Source: Bacteroidota bacterium (GTDB lineage Bacteria > Bacteroidota > Bacteroidia > Chitinophagales > Chitinophagaceae). From it: a stretch of DNA of 18,145 bases. How positions within the stretch are numbered: position 1 is the first letter of the stretch; the number at the start of each line of letters is the position of its first letter. Location of the stretch: NCBI GenBank assembly GCA_023422565.1, contig JAFAGR010000015.1:1-18145 (forward strand), in the 5' to 3' direction. This document shows positions 1-7,272 of the stretch, piece by piece. Both the position numbers and the translations under genes were made by a program. The notes below the pieces were generated by a model, which was not told the DNA's origin, ran no database searches, and saw only the letters and a program-made list of their open reading frames with translations.

Positions 1-412
1 TATCTACACATCCTCCTGCGCTTGTTACTATAAGGTTATAATCTCCCGCCACATTTACTGCTGTAGGATCCGGTACTGCGGTATTTCCATACTCGTAAAC
101 TGTGCTATATCCCGTGGTGTTAAACACCGTGGTAAGGTTTGCGTCTGTTCCGCTACAAACCGCAATAGTGGTATCGCTGGCAAACTGCTGTGGTGCGAAT
201 GATACGGTAACCAACGCAGTATCAGAACATCCGTCTGTATTAGTAGCTATCAGTTGATAAATTCCTGCATCAGTAACTGCAGCAGGGTTTGCAACGGCAG
301 TAGTGTTGAAGGTCCATGCAGTGGTAAGGCCAGCAGTATTGTACAGCGTGGTCAGATCTGCTGTACCACCTGTGCATGAGTTCACCACTGAATCGCGGCC
401 CAGAGATACGCG
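1..412 (-). repeat. Two tandem Ig/PKD-like repeats, second one cut by the window edge
   Basis: Residues 816-887 and 888-952 of the surface protein align as repeats. Each has a cysteine followed by G-T, an LTTxxNT motif, a TAV...P/DP-x-AV stretch, then AGxYxLI and a GC about 49 residues after the first cysteine. A more divergent Ig/PKD-like unit precedes them at about residues 735-815. Such short beta-sandwich repeats form stalks in SprB-like adhesins, and more copies may follow outside the window. Confidence 0.65.
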
Positions 413-2857
413 GGGCAACACCACAACCTCGGTGAATCCTGAACATGAATTTCCGGCTGCATCAGTAGCGGTTACAAAATATTGGTAAGTTCCCGGAATA
501 GTGGGAACGACCACATTCGTCGGATTCTGGTCAGTGGATGTAAAACAGCGCGGGCCCGTCCACAAGTAAGTAGCTCCCGAAAAGCCCGGCGTGAAAAGGT
601 TAACTGTTCTTCCTGGGCAGGCAGGTCCTGAATTGGTGGCCGGTATGGTACACAATGCCGCACAACTGCTTTGGCCGGTACCGCCGGATTGCTGGAAGGT
701 AATTGTTCCCGGGTCATCAGAATAGTTAGTTAACAGCAGCATATAAAATTGGCCGGGCTGCGCATTTAAAATTGTAGCTGTTTCCGTTGGTGCAGGCGAA
801 AAACTGCAACTGATAATGTTGCCAGCAGTAATACCCGAACATGCGGCCGCGCCGGAGGTGAATGGACCCCAAACGGCATAGTCCACATCCAGGCCCACAC
901 CATTGGCATCGGTTTGACTTATTCCAATTACGATGTCACCCGCAGTTTGCACCTGCATGAAATACCATGCCGGGTTGGGCGTGCTGCCAAGGCATCCATA
1001 CTGCCCGCCGCCACCAAGGGATGGTTGCCCTGAAGTATTGGGAACATTATACGTTTGACTGGTACAGAAAGGCTGCGCAGAAGCACAAGCGGTTCCTGCA
1101 GTCGGAGGAGGCGGAATGCTTACACAGATCTCAAATGTACCGGCGTTATCATTGCCATATTCAAAGAAGCGAATGTAAAGTGTATCGCCGGGTGTAAGGT
1201 TCGCCAGGTTAAGTTGCGGCATCAAACCGTTCGGGCTTGCATCGTCGTCGCAGTCGATAAGCGTAAGTGAACCATCGCAACTTCCCGAATACGCAGCCAT
1301 ACCACCATCGGTAATCATTCCCTGCTTGGTATCGATCACCAGTGCTCCTTCGCAGGGCACAACAACTTTAAACCATACATCCCCGCCTTCGTAATTGCTG
1401 CATCCCGGATCAGGGTATGGAGAATCTGTGGCGCCAAAGGTGTGGAACTGTTGATAGTTACAAACATAATCTATGGTGAGAAGCGCTGCCGTGCATGGCT
1501 CGTCATTGCCGTACGGCGGAGGAGGAGTGCCTATGCATAACTGGAAGTTGGCATAGGAGCCTACAGTAGAGGTCCAGGTCCAAACACGAACATAATAGGT
1601 ATTTCCGGGAGTTAATCCGCTTACGATGGTAGAATTCGGATCAGAACATTCAAGCGATACAAGGTTGCCACAGCTTCCACTGTAAACGGCCAGAACCATG
1701 TCCGTTACTATGCCGGTTACGTTTAATAGTGAAACATAGTGCTGGTTGTTTGTGGCGATGAAGCTATACCAAACATCGTCGTTTAACCCTCCTGTTCCGC
1801 AGGCGGGGTCAGTTTCGCCGGTAGTCGGTGTTGCCGACGCAGTGGAACCTGACGTAACCAATGCGCAGCTCAAATCAGGATTCACCGGAACCTGGATGGC
1901 ATTTATACAATCATCGTTTGGAGGAGGCGGAGGCAACGTGCCTACGCAAATATCAAATGCTGAATTAGTTAATGCTGAAGTTGACCATGTGTAAACACGC
2001 AGGTAATAGGTTTGCCCCGGTGTAAGCCCCGTGAATGTCATGTATTGGGGATCGGAACATTGGATAGCTACAAGTGCGCCACAAGCTCCTGAATAGAGCT
2101 GTGTAGCCAGATCTCCGGAGTTTCCGCCTGTAATGGTTTCCGAAACTACATGAGTTGTTTCCGTAGCTACAAAAGTGAACCAAATGTCATCATTTGATCC
2201 GGCGGAGCCGCAGGTTGCCGCCGTTTCGTTGCTCTGCGTAGCACCTGCAGTAGTTGCAGCAGTCACCAATGCGCAGTTGAGATCGGGATTCACGGAAAGT
2301 GGGATCGCGTTTATACATTCATCATTTGCAGGAGGCGTCGGCGGAGTGTATTCAGCCGCACAGATTTGAAATTCGCCAAATTCATCGCCTCCATATTCCC
2401 AAAATCTTACAAAAAGTGTGGATCCTGGGATCTGATTGGTGATCACGATATAAGGCATAGCCCCATTCACGCTTGCGTCATCATCGCATGCAATCTCCGT
2501 AAGAGCATTACAAGCACCGGTATAAACGGCCATGCCCCCGTCAGTAAAGTCTCCCGGGCCTGCATCAAGCTGCAAATTTCCGTTGGCAGGAACCACTACC
2601 GAAAACCAAACATCTCCACCCTGGTAAAAAGTACAATTGGGGTCTGCAATTGCAGTTGCCGTTGCGCCTGCATTGGTGAATGTGGCCAGGCTACAGGTAG
2701 CGCCCACAGTGAGCGGAATAGCATTGCATGGATCGTCGTTGGAAGGTTGGGCAAATGAAGAAAGCGTGCCCCCCAGCAATAATACCGCCAGCAACATCGG
2801 TTTCAGCGCTGATTTTAAAATTGCCCCTGTAGAAAAAGATAGTATTGAAAAATTCAT
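1..2857 (-). CDS. Large secreted cysteine-rich repeat protein, adhesin-like, likely type IX secretion substrate (3' end outside window)
   Basis: An open frame of 952 codons runs from ATG at 2857 to the left edge without a stop. It is the only ATG after the upstream gene's stop. Residues 1-36 form a signal peptide with a long n-region and a hydrophobic core (MLLAVLLLGG) ending SSFAQ. Four domains of about 130 residues follow (40-167, 178-305, 314-442, 451-579), each opening with an NDxxC-type motif, holding six positionally conserved cysteines and joined by proline-rich linkers. A fifth domain (about 585-725) has the ACASAQPFCT, YGCL and DVDYAVWGPF motifs seen in many Bacteroidota surface proteins. 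Ig/PKD-like repeats follow from about 735; the last two (816-887 and 888 onward) resemble each other and have cysteines exactly 49 apart. The PorP/SprF-like gene just upstream suggests export by the type IX system, but the diagnostic C-terminal sorting domain would lie outside the window. Adhesion is inferred from architecture. Confidence 0.85.
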   Translation of the reverse strand, partial: MNFSILSFSTGAILKSALKPMLLAVLLLGGTLSSFAQPSNDDPCNAIPLTVGATCSLATFTNAGATATAIADPNCTFYQGGDVWFSVVVPANGNLQLDAGPGDFTDGGMAVYTGACNALTEIACDDDASVNGAMPYIVITNQIPGSTLFVRFWEYGGDEFGEFQICAAEYTPPTPPANDECINAIPLSVNPDLNCALVTAATTAGATQSNETAATCGSAGSNDDIWFTFVATETTHVVSETITGGNSGDLATQLYSGACGALVAIQCSDPQYMTFTGLTPGQTYYLRVYTWSTSALTNSAFDICVGTLPPPPPNDDCINAIQVPVNPDLSCALVTSGSTASATPTTGETDPACGTGGLNDDVWYSFIATNNQHYVSLLNVTGIVTDMVLAVYSGSCGNLVSLECSDPNSTIVSGLTPGNTYYVRVWTWTSTVGSYANFQLCIGTPPPPYGNDEPCTAALLTIDYVCNYQQFHTFGATDSPYPDPGCSNYEGGDVWFKVVVPCEGALVIDTKQGMITDGGMAAYSGSCDGSLTLIDCDDDASPNGLMPQLNLANLTPGDTLYIRFFEYGNDNAGTFEICVSIPPPPTAGTACASAQPFCTSQTYNVPNTSGQPSLGGGGQYGCLGSTPNPAWYFMQVQTAGDIVIGISQTDANGVGLDVDYAVWGPFTSGAAACSGITAGNIISCSFSPAPTETATILNAQPGQFYMLLLTNYSDDPGTITFQQSGGTGQSSCAALCTIPATNSGPACPGRTVNLFTPGFSGATYLWTGPRCFTSTDQNPTNVVVPTIPGTYQYFVTATDAAGNSCSGFTEVVVLPRVSLGRDSVVNSCTGGTADLTTLYNTAGLTTAWTFNTTAVANPAAVTDAGIYQLIATNTDGCSDTALVTVSFAPQQFASDTTIAVCSGTDANLTTVFNTTGYSTVYEYGNTAVPDPTAVNVAGDYNLIVTSAGGCVD
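1121..2740 (-). repeat. Four tandem six-cysteine domain repeats in A-B-B-A order
   Basis: These are protein-level repeats inside the large surface protein gene: A1 at 2357-2740, B1 at 1943-2326, B2 at 1532-1918 and A2 at 1121-1507. A1 and A2 share GGDVWF, TDGGMA and CDDDAS, and a late RFxEYG motif. B1 and B2 share NDDxW, VNPDLxCALVT, CSDP, and GLTPGxTYYxRV. Cysteine spacings separate the classes: 11-20-41-8 or 9-42 in A, and 14-21 or 22-43-8-37 in B. The linkers are proline-rich (for example TPPTPP and LPPPPP). The outer pair matching and the inner pair matching suggests duplication within the gene, but the copies are clearly diverged at DNA level. Confidence 0.8.
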
Positions 2858-2896
2858 AAAAATTGTATTAAGGATATAAATGGTGAACCCGTTGCA

Positions 2897-3793
2897 CTAC
2901 TTGTTGAACTCGAACTTCAGCCCGAGTTCATGTGCGCCTGAGCCTGCGGTAAACACGCTCAGCGGTGTTTCATAATAATCATAAGAGTAGGTCATGGCTA
3001 CTTTCTTCAGTAACCTGAAACCCGCCTGAAGGCTCCAGAACTGATCTACACGCCACGTTAATCCCCACCACACTTTGTCCATATAATCCATCCTTGCCCC
3101 TACTTCATATTCACTGGGAGAATTCTCTATCACTCTCACAAGCGCGTTTGGTACTATATAAATATCGCCGCCGGTATGAATGCGATAATTTGCGTTGAAG
3201 TTATAATGCCTGTAAAGCTTTCCCCCTGTTTTGGAGCCCGGTACGTTAGCGAGTTCCAATTTAGACTGGATCAATTGACTAACAGCCGCGCCCACACTAA
3301 GTTTTCCGTTAGTGTAATAGGCGCCGGCGCCGGCATCGAATCCGAATTTATTATCGGAGCCGCTTAATACCGGGTCGTTATCCAATGATGCGGATATTTT
3401 GTTTTTGTCAATAGCAAATTGGAGAGCCCTGAGTTCGATACCCAAACCCAGCCTGTGCTCAGGATTACGCATTTTAATATGATAGGAGTAAGCCAGCTGC
3501 AAACCGGTTCTGCTGGTGGGCCCCGTTTCATCACGGTATACGTAGGCTCCAAGCCCCGCGTTCAACCGTTTTAGTTCAACATCACCATAAACCATAAACG
3601 TTCGGGGGTTTCCCGGGAAAGATGACCACATGCTGCGGTAACTCACTCCCACCATATTCTTATTGGAAATGCCTGCCGCTGCAGGGTTGATCATTGAATT
3701 GTGCTGTAAATACTGGCTGGTAAAATGCAATTGCTGTGCATCTGCTGTAATGTATCCGCAAAGCCCGCCAATGAAAAATAGAATTTTTTTCAT
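2897..3793 (-). CDS. PorP/SprF-family type IX secretion system membrane protein
   Basis: This 298-residue protein has a signal peptide (MKKILFFIGG..., ending near ADAQ) and then the PorP/SprF hallmarks: NPAAAG at residues 36-41, RSMWSSFPGNPRTF at 53-66, a glycine-rich GLGAYVYRDETGPTSRTG stretch and a C-terminus rich in alternating aromatic residues ending LGLKFEFNK, as expected of an outer-membrane beta-barrel. In Flavobacterium johnsoniae, SprF is needed to deliver SprB to the surface, and paralogs are usually paired with large substrates bearing type B sorting domains. Here it lies 39 bases upstream of the large surface protein gene on the same strand, so it is probably that protein's dedicated export or anchoring partner. 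Family assignment is firm; the partnership is inferred from position. Confidence 0.9.
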   Translation of the reverse strand: MKKILFFIGGLCGYITADAQQLHFTSQYLQHNSMINPAAAGISNKNMVGVSYRSMWSSFPGNPRTFMVYGDVELKRLNAGLGAYVYRDETGPTSRTGLQLAYSYHIKMRNPEHRLGLGIELRALQFAIDKNKISASLDNDPVLSGSDNKFGFDAGAGAYYTNGKLSVGAAVSQLIQSKLELANVPGSKTGGKLYRHYNFNANYRIHTGGDIYIVPNALVRVIENSPSEYEVGARMDYMDKVWWGLTWRVDQFWSLQAGFRLLKKVAMTYSYDYYETPLSVFTAGSGAHELGLKFEFNK

Positions 3794-3797
3794 TCGT

Positions 3798-3805
3798 TAA
3801 ACTTA
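3798..3805 (-). promoter_or_regulatory. Weak candidate -7 box upstream of the porP/sprF-like gene
   Basis: Read on the minus strand this is TAAGTTTA, one mismatch from the Bacteroidota -7 consensus TAnnTTTG, ending four bases before the start codon. No convincing -33 element was found. It would give a leaderless transcript, so it is only a possibility. The 61-base gap to yigZ shows no clear terminator. Confidence 0.2.
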
Positions 3806-3854
3806 AATGATGAAATAAAAGCCGGCTGTAGGATATTGGGAAATAATTAACTAA

Positions 3855-4463
3855 TTACAATGTTACTAATTTTTTAACACTTACGTTAGGCAGATTTTTT
3901 ATTTTGGAAAGCAGTTCTTCCAGCCTCACAAGAGGCACCCCCGCCTTTATATAAGGGAACAATTGGATCTCCTGGTCGATAATGCTCGACCCTGTTTGCC
4001 TTAGCAGACTTTTTATCTCGCTGGTTTGTGCATAATCGAACTGGAGCATTACGGGAATTTCCACCTGCTTCTGAACGGTGGGGATGGTTTGAAGCACAAG
4101 AGCAGAAACAGTTTTATACGCCTTTATGAGTCCGGGAATTCCCAATAAAGTGCCTCCAAAATACCGGACAACAATTATTGAAGTATTTGTTATGCCCTTG
4201 CTATCGATCTGCCCAAGTATGGGTTTACCGGCAGATCCTGATGGCTCTCCATCATCGCTTGCGCGAAAAATATCCCCGGTGAGCCCCACCCTGTAAGCAA
4301 AACAATGATGCACCGCCTTTGGGTGTTCCTTCTTTACCTCCTGCAAAATTGCCTTAAAGTCTTCCGTCCTCACAAGCGGGTTCGCAATCGCGATAAAACG
4401 GCTGCCGCGGTCAGAATACTCCGCCGTTCCCCTCTGCTCAATAGTTTGGTAATATTCCTCCAT
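3855..4463 (-). CDS. yigZ: YigZ/IMPACT family protein
   Basis: This 202-residue protein has the N-terminal IMPACT-type domain with its signature ASDDGEPSGSAGKPIL (residues 68-83) and VVRYFGGTLLGIPGL (98-112), followed by a C-terminal half typical of bacterial YigZ (DUF1949-like). The eukaryotic relative IMPACT regulates the eIF2-alpha kinase GCN2. The bacterial role is not well established, and links to ribosomes or nucleic acids have been suggested. I start at ATG 4463. A TTG two codons upstream (4469) is also open but is less likely. The gene begins eight bases after the transporter stop, so it is probably the last gene of the ribD operon. Confidence 0.9.
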   Translation of the reverse strand: MEEYYQTIEQRGTAEYSDRGSRFIAIANPLVRTEDFKAILQEVKKEHPKAVHHCFAYRVGLTGDIFRASDDGEPSGSAGKPILGQIDSKGITNTSIIVVRYFGGTLLGIPGLIKAYKTVSALVLQTIPTVQKQVEIPVMLQFDYAQTSEIKSLLRQTGSSIIDQEIQLFPYIKAGVPLVRLEELLSKIKNLPNVSVKKLVTL

Positions 4464-4471
4464 ACCCAAAA

Positions 4472-5350
4472 TTACGGGATGTTTGAAGTGATGAGTAAAA
4501 TTGAAATGATGGCCAGCAGAATTCCGGCGATATTCAGGCGACTAAGTTTTTCGCGAAACAGAAAGAAACCTGCCAATACATTCAACAGCAGAATGGCCAC
4601 ATTGTTCACCGGAATCACAAAAGAACTTTCATCAGGGTATATTTTCAGCACCTTCACCAGGCACCATATTGATAAATAGTTTGGAATTCCAATGCATATA
4701 CCGGCCATTATGGCTTTCGGGTCAAATTTTATTCTTTGTACTGCCAGCGCACCGAGCATTAAAATAAAACCGATGGAAAAAGCAACAATGAAACATACCA
4801 CCAAAAAGGCATCAAGTTGCCCGGGTTTTACAAAATTGTGCTCCGTAAACTTAATCAGGGTATCCTGAAAACCAGTTCCAAGGAATAATATGAAGGGCAA
4901 AAGCCACAACATCTTCCCACCGCCCTTACCTACCCCTGTTTGACGAACATAACCGGTCAACAACACCGACACGATCGCAATAGAAATTCCTGCCCATTTC
5001 GTTATACCTGCGATTTCGTTGAAATAATAGATTGAAAAAAGAAAGGGAATTACAAGCGATATCTTGGTAGCAACACCCGCTACTGCCACGCCGGAGGTTT
5101 TAACTGTTAGCGCAGTGATGTTGAAAAACAGAATAAAGCAGCAGCCTAATACCAGCGCAAACGGAAACCACGAATTGGCACTCACCTCCCGGTAAAAAGG
5201 ATGTGAATTCCCAAATACTGTCCCAACAATTATGCAGGTTAAATAATTAAATATTATCGACTGGAATGTATCAATGCGAAGGCGCTGACAAATTTTGAAG
5301 CCCACGGTAAGAAGGGTACTGAACACCACACTGCCTGCGAGAAACAGCAT
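4472..5350 (-). CDS. EamA/DMT-family membrane transporter
   Basis: This 292-residue, strongly hydrophobic protein has about ten membrane segments arranged as two EamA-like halves separated near residues 140-150 by a short polar GKGGGK loop. The second half ends with a FLFREKLSRLNIAG stretch, a common feature of drug/metabolite transporter (DMT) proteins that precedes the last helix. It probably moves a small metabolite across the inner membrane. It sits nine bases after ribD and eight bases before yigZ, which implies co-transcription. Because RibN-type riboflavin transporters also belong to the DMT superfamily, a flavin-related substrate is conceivable, but nothing in the sequence proves it. 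Confidence 0.8.
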   Translation of the reverse strand: MLFLAGSVVFSTLLTVGFKICQRLRIDTFQSIIFNYLTCIIVGTVFGNSHPFYREVSANSWFPFALVLGCCFILFFNITALTVKTSGVAVAGVATKISLVIPFLFSIYYFNEIAGITKWAGISIAIVSVLLTGYVRQTGVGKGGGKMLWLLPFILFLGTGFQDTLIKFTEHNFVKPGQLDAFLVVCFIVAFSIGFILMLGALAVQRIKFDPKAIMAGICIGIPNYLSIWCLVKVLKIYPDESSFVIPVNNVAILLLNVLAGFFLFREKLSRLNIAGILLAIISILLITSNIP

Positions 5351-5359
5351 AAATATTTA

Positions 5360-6397
5360 CTATTTCGTGTATACCTTAACGTTATGATATGCAAAACTGT
5401 ATTCATCCGATCTGGCGGCGCCTTTTATTACGGGAGCCGGAAGCCCTTTACCGGCATGCATTGAAACTTTTGAGATCACACGAATTTCGTCCCAAAGGCC
5501 TTCCTCAATAAAATACTTCAGCGTTTCCGCGCCTCCCTCAACCATCAGAGAGGTGAGTTTTCTCTGGTGAAGTAAACTGATCACCACCGGGAGAAGTGCT
5601 TCGTTTCGGCCTACCTGGTAATAAAAGACAGATCCCTCTTCGCCACTTTTCTTTTCGGTGATAACAATAGTGGGTGCTCCGTCTGCCAACAGGTGATGGG
5701 TGGATGGAATTTCGAGGTCTCTGTCAATCACCAAACGAACGGGTGAAGGCCCGGGATATAAACGGTTATTCAATTGCGGATCATCTGTTATAGCAGTGCG
5801 CGTGCCCACCATTATCGCCGCACATTCGCTGCGCCATTGGTGCACCAGCACATCTGCAGAAGAGTCAGTTATTTTAAGCCTTTCTGCGATACCGCTGCCG
5901 ATGAAGCCATCTGCAGTTTGTGCCCATTTTAAAATTATATAAGGCCTTTGCTTTTCGTGAAAGGTGAAGAATACCTTGTTGAGTTCTCTTGCTTCCTTTT
6001 CAAGAATGCCAAGATCAACCGTAACGCCCTGTTCACGCAACTTCCGAACTCCGCTGCCATTCACTTTCTCAAAAGGGTCGCTGCAGGCAACCACAACGTG
6101 CCGGATGCCATTCATTAAAATAAAATCGGTACAGGGAGGTGTATTCCCAGTATGGTTGCAGGGCTCGAGCGAAACGTATAATAGGCTTTCAGGTATAAAG
6201 CGTCTATCCGTTTCCGTTACACTGTTGATGCAATTCACCTCAGCATGAGATTCCCCATATTTTTGATGGTAGCCCTCACCGATTATTCTTCCATTATGAA
6301 CCAGTACGGAACCAACCATTGGGTTCGGGGCTACCTTTCCTCTTCCGTTCTCCGCAAGCTGCAGGCATCGGCTCATATATTTTTCGTGATCTGTCAT
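5360..6397 (-). CDS. ribD: Bifunctional riboflavin biosynthesis deaminase/reductase RibD
   Basis: RibD carries out two consecutive steps of riboflavin synthesis: deamination of the pyrimidine produced from GTP, then NADPH-dependent reduction of its ribosyl chain. The 345-residue protein has the N-terminal zinc deaminase domain with HAE at 51-53 (His ligand and catalytic Glu) and the zinc motif EPCNHTGNTPPC with Cys80 and Cys89. The C-terminal reductase domain shows LKWAQTADGF, GTRTAITDDPQLNNR and VEGGAETL. I chose ATG 6397; a TTG three codons upstream (6406) would lie within the predicted -7 box. It heads a tight run with the DMT transporter and yigZ and is divergent from prmC. With 29 bases between the two starts there is no room for an FMN riboswitch. 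Confidence 0.95.
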   Translation of the reverse strand: MTDHEKYMSRCLQLAENGRGKVAPNPMVGSVLVHNGRIIGEGYHQKYGESHAEVNCINSVTETDRRFIPESLLYVSLEPCNHTGNTPPCTDFILMNGIRHVVVACSDPFEKVNGSGVRKLREQGVTVDLGILEKEARELNKVFFTFHEKQRPYIILKWAQTADGFIGSGIAERLKITDSSADVLVHQWRSECAAIMVGTRTAITDDPQLNNRLYPGPSPVRLVIDRDLEIPSTHHLLADGAPTIVITEKKSGEEGSVFYYQVGRNEALLPVVISLLHQRKLTSLMVEGGAETLKYFIEEGLWDEIRVISKVSMHAGKGLPAPVIKGAARSDEYSFAYHNVKVYTK

Positions 6398-6403
6398 GGC
6401 ATT

Positions 6404-6411
6404 CAAAAATA
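6404..6411 (-). promoter_or_regulatory. Candidate -7 box for ribD
   Basis: On the minus strand this reads TATTTTTG, a full match to the Bacteroidota -7 consensus TAnnTTTG, ending six bases before the ribD ATG. Transcription would then start at or within a few bases of the start codon. A -33 TTTG at the usual distance is not obvious, and it would fall inside the prmC coding region. Confidence 0.45.
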
Positions 6412-6413
6412 AT

Positions 6414-6421
6414 TAAGTTTG
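6414..6421 (+). promoter_or_regulatory. Candidate -7 box for prmC
   Basis: TAAGTTTG fully matches TAnnTTTG and ends five bases before the prmC ATG at 6427, two bases from the oppositely oriented ribD box. The expected transcription start falls at about the start codon, predicting a leaderless mRNA. The -33 region would lie in the ribD coding sequence and shows no clear TTTG. Confidence 0.45.
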
Positions 6422-6426
6422 CATGG

Positions 6427-7272
6427 ATGAAGGTGAATCAGTTATTCAGGCAGGGAGTAGAAGCTTTGGATGAGATTTATTCCAAAAACGAGGCCGAACT
6501 TATCATTAAGATCTTACTGGAACATTGCCTCGGAGACACAACCCTGCAGTGGATCCGCGATTCAGAGCGTGAGACGGACAGCTCACAGGCAGCCTGTTTT
6601 GAGAGCGGGCTCAAAAGACTTCTCAATCATGAACCCATTCAGCATATTACAGGTGAGGCCTGGTTTTATAAACTGCCTTTTCATGTAAATGAACATGTGT
6701 TGATCCCACGGCCGGAAACTGAAGAACTGGTTGAACGCACTGTAAAGTTTGCAACAGGCAAGAAGGGAAGTTTGCTCGACATCGGAACCGGAAGCGGATG
6801 CATTCCAATAACTTTTTTGAAAAACACAACAGGATGGACTGCCACCGCTATCGACCTGAGTGCCGAAGCTCTTAATGTGGCTGAGTTCAATGCTAAAAAA
6901 AATGAAGTGGCCGTTGACTTTTTCCAACTGAATTTTCTGGATGCAGGTGAATGGAGTAAACTCAACAAATATGAAATCATAGTTTCAAACCCGCCCTATA
7001 TTCCCCGAAGCGAGGAAGGAATGCTTTCCGAAAATGTAAAAGCACACGAACCGCATCTTGCCTTGTTTGTTGACGATGCCATGCAGTTTTACAGCGCTAT
7101 AGCGCAGTTTGGAAAGAAACATTTGCAGGATGGCGGAAGGATCTTTTTGGAAGTACATCAAAACTATGCACAGCAGACCGCGGCCTTATTTAGGCAAGAA
7201 AATTATACCGCAGAAGTAATTGAAGATATCAGTGGAAACGAGAGAATGGTTATCGCTAGTCTGAACCCGTAA
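6427..7272 (+). CDS. prmC: Peptide chain release factor N5-glutamine methyltransferase PrmC
   Basis: PrmC methylates the glutamine of the GGQ motif in release factors RF1 and RF2, using S-adenosylmethionine, and so supports translation termination. The 281-residue protein has a helical N-terminal release-factor-binding domain, then HEPIQHITGEAWFY (68-81) and LIPRPETEELVE (92-103). The SAM-binding LLDIGTGSGCIPI spans 116-128 and the catalytic NPPY sits at 188-191. I start at ATG 6427; upstream in-frame codons lie inside ribD and only give a TTG start. The 3' end overlaps the convergent exbD by 17 bases. The family assignment is secure. Confidence 0.95.
   Translation: MKVNQLFRQGVEALDEIYSKNEAELIIKILLEHCLGDTTLQWIRDSERETDSSQAACFESGLKRLLNHEPIQHITGEAWFYKLPFHVNEHVLIPRPETEELVERTVKFATGKKGSLLDIGTGSGCIPITFLKNTTGWTATAIDLSAEALNVAEFNAKKNEVAVDFFQLNFLDAGEWSKLNKYEIIVSNPPYIPRSEEGMLSENVKAHEPHLALFVDDAMQFYSAIAQFGKKHLQDGGRIFLEVHQNYAQQTAALFRQENYTAEVIEDISGNERMVIASLNP

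Noticed and set aside
1121..2740. Recurring blocks that could suggest a DNA repeat array or CRISPR
   Set aside because: Repeat units are about 390 bases, diverged at DNA level and conserved at protein level; there are no short identical repeats with equal spacers.
2366..2758. A 130-codon plus-strand open frame
   Set aside because: It lies wholly antisense to the repeat domains of the large surface protein, which form one continuous 952-codon frame with a signal peptide; the antisense product resembles no known protein.
4464..4469. TTG start two codons upstream for yigZ
   Set aside because: The frame is open there, but ATG 4463 is a standard start and leaves an ordinary eight-base spacing to the upstream stop.
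6398..6426. FMN riboswitch upstream of ribD
   Set aside because: Only 29 bases separate ribD from prmC, far too short for the FMN aptamer, and no such fold motifs are visible.
6319..6426. Longer N-terminus for PrmC beginning at TTG 6319
   Set aside because: The extension lies inside ribD on the opposite strand, and the PrmC family begins at about the residues encoded from ATG 6427.
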